From Dactylellina haptotyla (lineage: Eukaryota > Ascomycota > Orbiliomycetes > Orbiliales > Orbiliaceae): DNA of 64,000 bases. The notes under the pieces were generated by a model. That model saw only the letters and a list, made by a program, of their open reading frames with translations, searched no databases and was not told the origin of the DNA. Shown here piece by piece: positions 60,201-64,000 of the stretch (within the stretch, counting starts at the first letter, position 1; every line of letters starts with the position of its first letter). The stretch lies in the NCBI GenBank assembly GCA_031310005.1, contig CM062379.1, positions 3,658,001-3,722,000 of the forward strand, in the 5' to 3' direction. The translations under genes and the position numbers were made by a program.

Positions 60201-60978
60201 CCGGATGTCCCAGAGAAGGAAGCCAAAGAAGGTTTGCATGCTGCCATCGATAATTACATCAAAGAGCGTATCATCGCTGCGCAAGAAGTCATAGCTCGCA
60301 TTGCATCTGACAAGATCAATGATGGTGACACTATTCTTACCTTTGCCAAGTCTTCCTGTGTCGAACGTGTTATCCGCCAGGCTATCATTAAGGGAAAGCG
60401 CTTCACCGTTGTCTGTATTGACTCTCGTCCATACTTCGAGGGCAAGCAACTCGCTAAGAGCTTGTCTGCTTCTGGCATCCAAGTCAAATACGCTATCTTC
60501 AGTGCTCTCTCCCAGGTTATGAAAAAGGTCGACAAAGTCTTCCTCGGCGCTCACGCTGTTTTCGCAAATGGGTCTTGTTACTCAAGAGCCGGAACCTCCG
60601 CTGTCGCCATGACTGCTGCTGAATATCAGAAACCCGTCTTGATCTGCTGCGAAGGCATCAAGCTGTCTGACAAAATTGCCGTTGACAGTATCACCACGAA
60701 TGAATTGGGTATGTTTACATCGTCCTTCTACCAATCAGCTTCTGCAATTATTAACGATAATATCTATAGGACCAGCGGAGGCGCTCATTCCCGAAGATAG
60801 CCCCTTGCAAAACCATGCCGAAATTCCTAACCTTCACGTTGTCAACCTTCTTTACGATATCACTCCACCAAAGTACATCACCTCCGTCGTCACTGAAGTT
60901 GGACAAGTCCCCCCGACTGGTATCCCTAGTGTGCACCGACTCATGGCTGAACGCGAGGGTACATTCGGAGCCGCCTAG
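57203..60978 (+). CDS. GCD2: Translation initiation factor eIF2B delta subunit with a giant acidic N-terminal part
   Basis: Exons 57203-59983, 60042-60708 and 60770-60978 close in frame, 1218 residues. The C-terminal 477 residues, from Met742 at 59426, are a normal eIF2B-delta: a Lys-rich lead (TGKELKEQKKAEKQARRAAD), HPSIGKLSMKLRNFDIMGST, DYTTPEGASLARNL, AIDNYIKERIIAAQEVIARI, TFAKSSCVERVI, FTVVCIDSRPYFEG, VFLGAHAVFANGSCYSRAGT and NLLYDITPPKYI. The subunit belongs to the regulatory core of eIF2B, which reloads eIF2 with GTP and senses eIF2-alpha phosphorylation. The first 741 residues are highly unusual: Arg-rich start, then Glu/Asp/Ser-rich, with two KEWWE motifs (EHKEWWERSDD, DKEWWEADSDEG), a poly-Ser run and no Met between 57206 and 59425. 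It may be a real extension, a fusion, or a separate upstream gene in the same frame. Confidence 0.85.
58483..58521 (+). repeat. TCA/TCC trinucleotide repeat coding poly-Ser
   Basis: A run of Ser codons inside the acidic N-terminal part of the eIF2B-delta ORF. It is an in-frame repeat and likely to vary in length between strains. Confidence 0.7.
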
Positions 60979-61191
60979 CAGGATGGCCCCGACGATGAGC
61001 CACTTCCAGTATTCGAGCCATTGATCGCTAGCAAGCCTCTCAACCCCATTACCAAACCGATTATCAAACACACTATTGACCCAACTATCAATATGACGGT
61101 TAACCTCACTGACGAAGAGTATGCCAGACGTGTCAGATTCATCTTGGAACCTACGATTATTCCAGGGGATAATGTTGAACCATCTGCATAA
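60979..61191 (+). other. In-frame 70-codon open stretch after the eIF2B-delta stop
   Basis: The TAG at 60976-60978 is followed without interruption by 70 sense codons and TAA. The translation looks protein-like (DEPLPVFEPLIASKPLNPI, LTDEEYARRVRFILEPTI). It may be reached by stop-codon readthrough (the context is TAG CAG G). It may also be reached by splicing 60931-60978 (GTGCAC donor, CCTAG acceptor, 48 nt, phase 0), which removes the stop and keeps the frame. Confidence 0.5.
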
Positions 61192-62064
61192 TCTTATCTT
61201 ATCTTCTTCCTCTCTATGAAGAACCTCTTCGCGACAACCTCTATTGATTTTTATGGCTAGGAATCGGCAAAACCGGTATCTTTGTGTCTATTTTTCTAAC
61301 TCTGCTTTTCTTTATGTTTTATGATTATAATGGACATTAATGAGCGATATTTTGTAGCTCATTGTCCAGCATGAGGTGGCTAGTAATTTGCTTTTTTATT
61401 AGTGTTTTGTTTACAATACACCAGCATGTACACCTTCCCCCATCATCTACACCCCTCTATTCCGCTTCTCAACCTCCTCCACTCCGACATGTATTAGACC
61501 AGATAACTCCCATCTGGTATATTACTTTTCTTTTCCTCTTCTAGAATTCCCTCTCGACTATAATCTCATGAGAAAGAGCCACCTCATGTATACTTAGCTA
61601 ACAACATGCGAAATCTGGTGTATTAAATTTCCGGTCCAGTCCCATCCCATCTTGTTTCGCATTTGCTTTACTTTTCTTTCTTTCTTCTCTTTTATGCATT
61701 TTTCGGCGGCGTTCCATCTTCCCCAATTGTTCCAAAAGTCCTACCTTTTCTTGTTTTTATCGAGTATACCCGTAGACGTATCTATATATAGCTGTACAGA
61801 GAATGGAATACCCTCTCATTTAGAATGTATCGATAGAGGGCCATCGAAACTGAGATAATTTTGTATTGATTAGTTCTTACATCTAGAAAACTACCCATAT
61901 TACGATCACCAATTACCGTCCTATTCAGTTGAGAAATATGTTAAGAGGGAAGAATATATATTGCAATGATGTACCAACTCCGAGAACCCGCTAATTACGC
62001 AGAAATATTTTTTATAACCATCCCGCTCTGATTAATCCGATGCTGCACTGTCTCGCATCGTAGG
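61192..62064. other. Convergent 3' regions of eIF2B-delta and the acidic protein gene
   Basis: It is T-rich on the plus strand between 61270 and 61760. No gene with motifs is supported. Confidence 0.4.
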
Positions 62065-63686
62065 TTAAGGATTAGTATACATATCAAATGCATCATCAAA
62101 CAAGCTCGTCTCGTCATTCCCCAACTGGCCGAGTAAAGCGCCATCACCAAAACTCGCCAACAAATCGTCGAAGCTCGAGGGATCTCCCAAAGCGTTGATA
62201 TCGAGGTCAGGCTGGGTGGCGGCGGCGGCGGCGGCAGCTGCAGCTGCAGCATCAGCAGCTTGTTTCTGGTCATCGGGCTTCCCGTCAACTTTCGTCTCCG
62301 TAGAAGTCCCGAGTCCTGGTATATCCAGATTCATCAAATCCAACTTGTCGGTGTCACCCGTTCCATCGACTCCTAGGTCGCCGAATAAATCATCCACCGT
62401 GGATGTTCCAGCGTCGGCACTCTCACCAGGTGCACCTGTTCCGCCACTATCACCCGGGAATAGGAAGTCCATGTCAATCTGTTCTTCGATTGACATGCTA
62501 CCACCCGCGCCCGTAGCGCCCGTGCTGTCTTTGCTATCCGCAGTAGGATTAAGGGGGTCTTCGCCAAAAAGATCGACGGCCGAAGGTTCCTCCGCATCGC
62601 CATCCGCGGCAGGTAACAGCGGCGAATCAAGAATTATCGGATCTTCAAAGGTGGCAGCCACGGCAGCGGCGACTGCAGCTACGGCAGCCGAGTCATCAGG
62701 CGACGGTTCGGATTTAATCTTGACCTGAGGAGACTTGCCATCTCCGTCGTTCTTGGACGCACTCGCTGCTACCAGCGGAATGCTACTCAAATCTAGCGGA
62801 TTCGAATCCCCTGCGACTGAGGGAACAACCGAAGCATCCTCTTCAACCTTCAGGGATTCAACATCCTGCATGTCCTCGAATAGCTGGTCCATATCTGTGT
62901 CCTTCTGCTCTTCCTGCTGAGCTGACGTAGGTGGTTCCTCGTCAAGTAACATGTCGAGTTCCGTACTCGGGGGTACGATCGCAGCGGCAGCGATCCGAGC
63001 TGCTTCTTCGGCTGCGGCTGCTTCCGCGGTAGCCTTCTCGGCCTCCTCGCTCTGTTTCTGCAACCGTAATCGCTCCTCCTCGGCTTCCCTCTCTAACGCT
63101 GCCTTTCGCTCCTCTTCTTCTATTTCCTTCTGTCGCGCTACTTCTGCGGCGGTGTAGAATTTCGTGAGATCTCGGTTCAGTACCGCTTTTGCTTTTAACT
63201 ATAAACCCTCCTATAGTCAGCCCGGTTCTTTGCAATGGCCTGGACTCGACCGTACAATCTCGATCTCCAGCATATCCAGCGCCTGCTGAAACCTATCTAC
63301 CGTAGCGGGGATAGTAGCCCTCATCACAGCGTTCGTATGCAGTATCGCGCGCGGGTGCTGCTTGGTCGGGTTCTTGAAGACTGTATGCTCCGACAAGCCT
63401 TGAAAGTCAGCGGGATTCATATTTCGCACCGGGGAGATATGAATGAGGGGATTTGTCGCGTGGTACCATCAGCGCATTGGATCATCTAGCCGTTAGAATT
63501 TCGGAACATGTTAGCCGGCTTCTGTCATAGAGAGACTTTGTATAAAAGGGAATGGTGCATACTGACAACACCGTGGAGCATGGCGGGCAGCTTCTCAAGA
63601 AGCTGCTGAGGGTTGCCATCTTTTGCGGCCTTGTGAGCGGCGGGCGTCGCCGTATTGGCGGCCTCGCCAGACGCGTCGCTCGTCAT
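62065..63686 (-). CDS. Unrecognised nuclear-type protein with acidic, Ala-rich C-terminus
   Basis: The model has exons 63686-63563, 63398-63256 and 63198-62065, which close in frame to about 466 residues. The N-terminal helical part holds AKDGNPQQLLEKLPAMLHG, then HTVFKNPTKQHPRAILH, ATVDRFQQALDMLEIEI joined to LKAKAVLNRDLTKFYTAAEV, and a charged coiled coil (RQKEIEEEERKAALEREAEE). The C-terminal 330 residues are acidic and low in complexity, with a poly-Ala run. Repeated acidic-hydrophobic motifs (MDFLFPGD, VDDLFGDLG, FDDLLASFGDGALL, SLFDDAFDMY) look like activation-domain or coactivator-binding motifs. A short KIKSEPSPDD segment resembles a sumoylation site. A Mediator-type or coactivator role is possible, but I do not recognise the family. 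The first intron (63562-63399) is itself partly open and contains a protein-like segment (MNPADFQG), so the 5' splicing is the least certain part. Confidence 0.55.
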
Positions 63687-64000
63687 ATCGGAGGGAGTTT
63701 GTGAGGTTTGCGGGGTCTGGAGCCGGGCTGGAGGTTGTGGAGCGGTCGTGGGGTTCAGGAGCCGGGATGGTGTCTTTGCAGAAAGTCGCGATGAGGAAGC
63801 TGGTCCGAATCGGGAACTCGACGCCCAACGCAGCAACACCAAAAATGCAACATTTCAACGTCCGTTGACTTCTTTTTGATACTGAGCTACTACTAGCGAA
63901 CAGGAACGGCCAAACCGCCTAAAAGAGACCGGGCGATTAGTCTGTATTCCTGGTTTTTGTATACGGTATCCTGCAAACTCTGTCTTTCTAAACATGGAAT
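63687..64000. other. Upstream region of the acidic protein gene
   Basis: The minus-strand frame stays open upstream of Met 63686 to about 63842 without an ATG. The remainder to the window end shows no gene that I can support. Confidence 0.35.

Overview
The window reads as nuclear DNA of a filamentous ascomycete (Pezizomycotina). The reasons are short spliceosomal introns (mostly 45-220 nt, GT-AG, with CTRAY-like branch sites), Zn(II)2Cys6 zinc-cluster genes, and fungal versions of Ptc1, Clg1, Pub1, Nde, Pif1, Edc3, Mvp1 and eIF2B-delta. The wide spacing (9.7, 5.8 and 3.1 kb with no recognisable gene) suggests a gene-sparse genome such as those of Pezizomycetes; that placement is an inference. 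No rRNA, tRNA, CRISPR array, virus-like element or intact transposon was recognised.

Layout. 0-6 kb is a fast-evolving accessory block: a divergent ubiquitin-specific protease (+), a zinc-cluster regulator (-), a second very short zinc-cluster gene (+), and a third decayed or rearranged zinc-cluster fragment (+). 7-14 kb is compact and housekeeping: PP2C phosphatase (+), mitochondrial ribosomal protein bS6m (-), glycine cleavage H protein (+), and a five-exon serine hydrolase (-). 13.6-23.3 kb has no gene I can support and leads into a Clg1-like cyclin (+). 28.5-34.2 kb holds a TesB-type acyl-CoA thioesterase (+) convergent with the three-RRM protein Pub1/TIA-1 (-). After another sparse stretch come an alternative NADH dehydrogenase (-) and Pif1 helicase (-), then EDC3 (+), MVP1 (+), a three-span membrane protein (-), eIF2B-delta with a huge acidic N-terminal part (+), and an unrecognised acidic protein (-).

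Exon models were built by hand from splice signals, reading-frame continuity and family motifs. For most genes the exon lengths close in frame. Adjacent genes mostly do unrelated core jobs. The bS6m/GCV3 pair stands out because two mitochondrial genes share one 314-bp divergent promoter.

The most unusual signals are: (1) eIF2B-delta, whose ORF carries 741 extra codons without a single internal Met and whose TAG stop is followed in frame by 70 more open codons; (2) the three neighbouring zinc-cluster genes, two of which (and apparently the third) have an intron exactly before the third zinc-binding Cys; (3) the USP-like gene, recoverable only after splicing; (4) a PIF1 gene with an apparent mitochondrial/nuclear double start; and (5) a PP2C gene with 204 open codons upstream of its first ATG.
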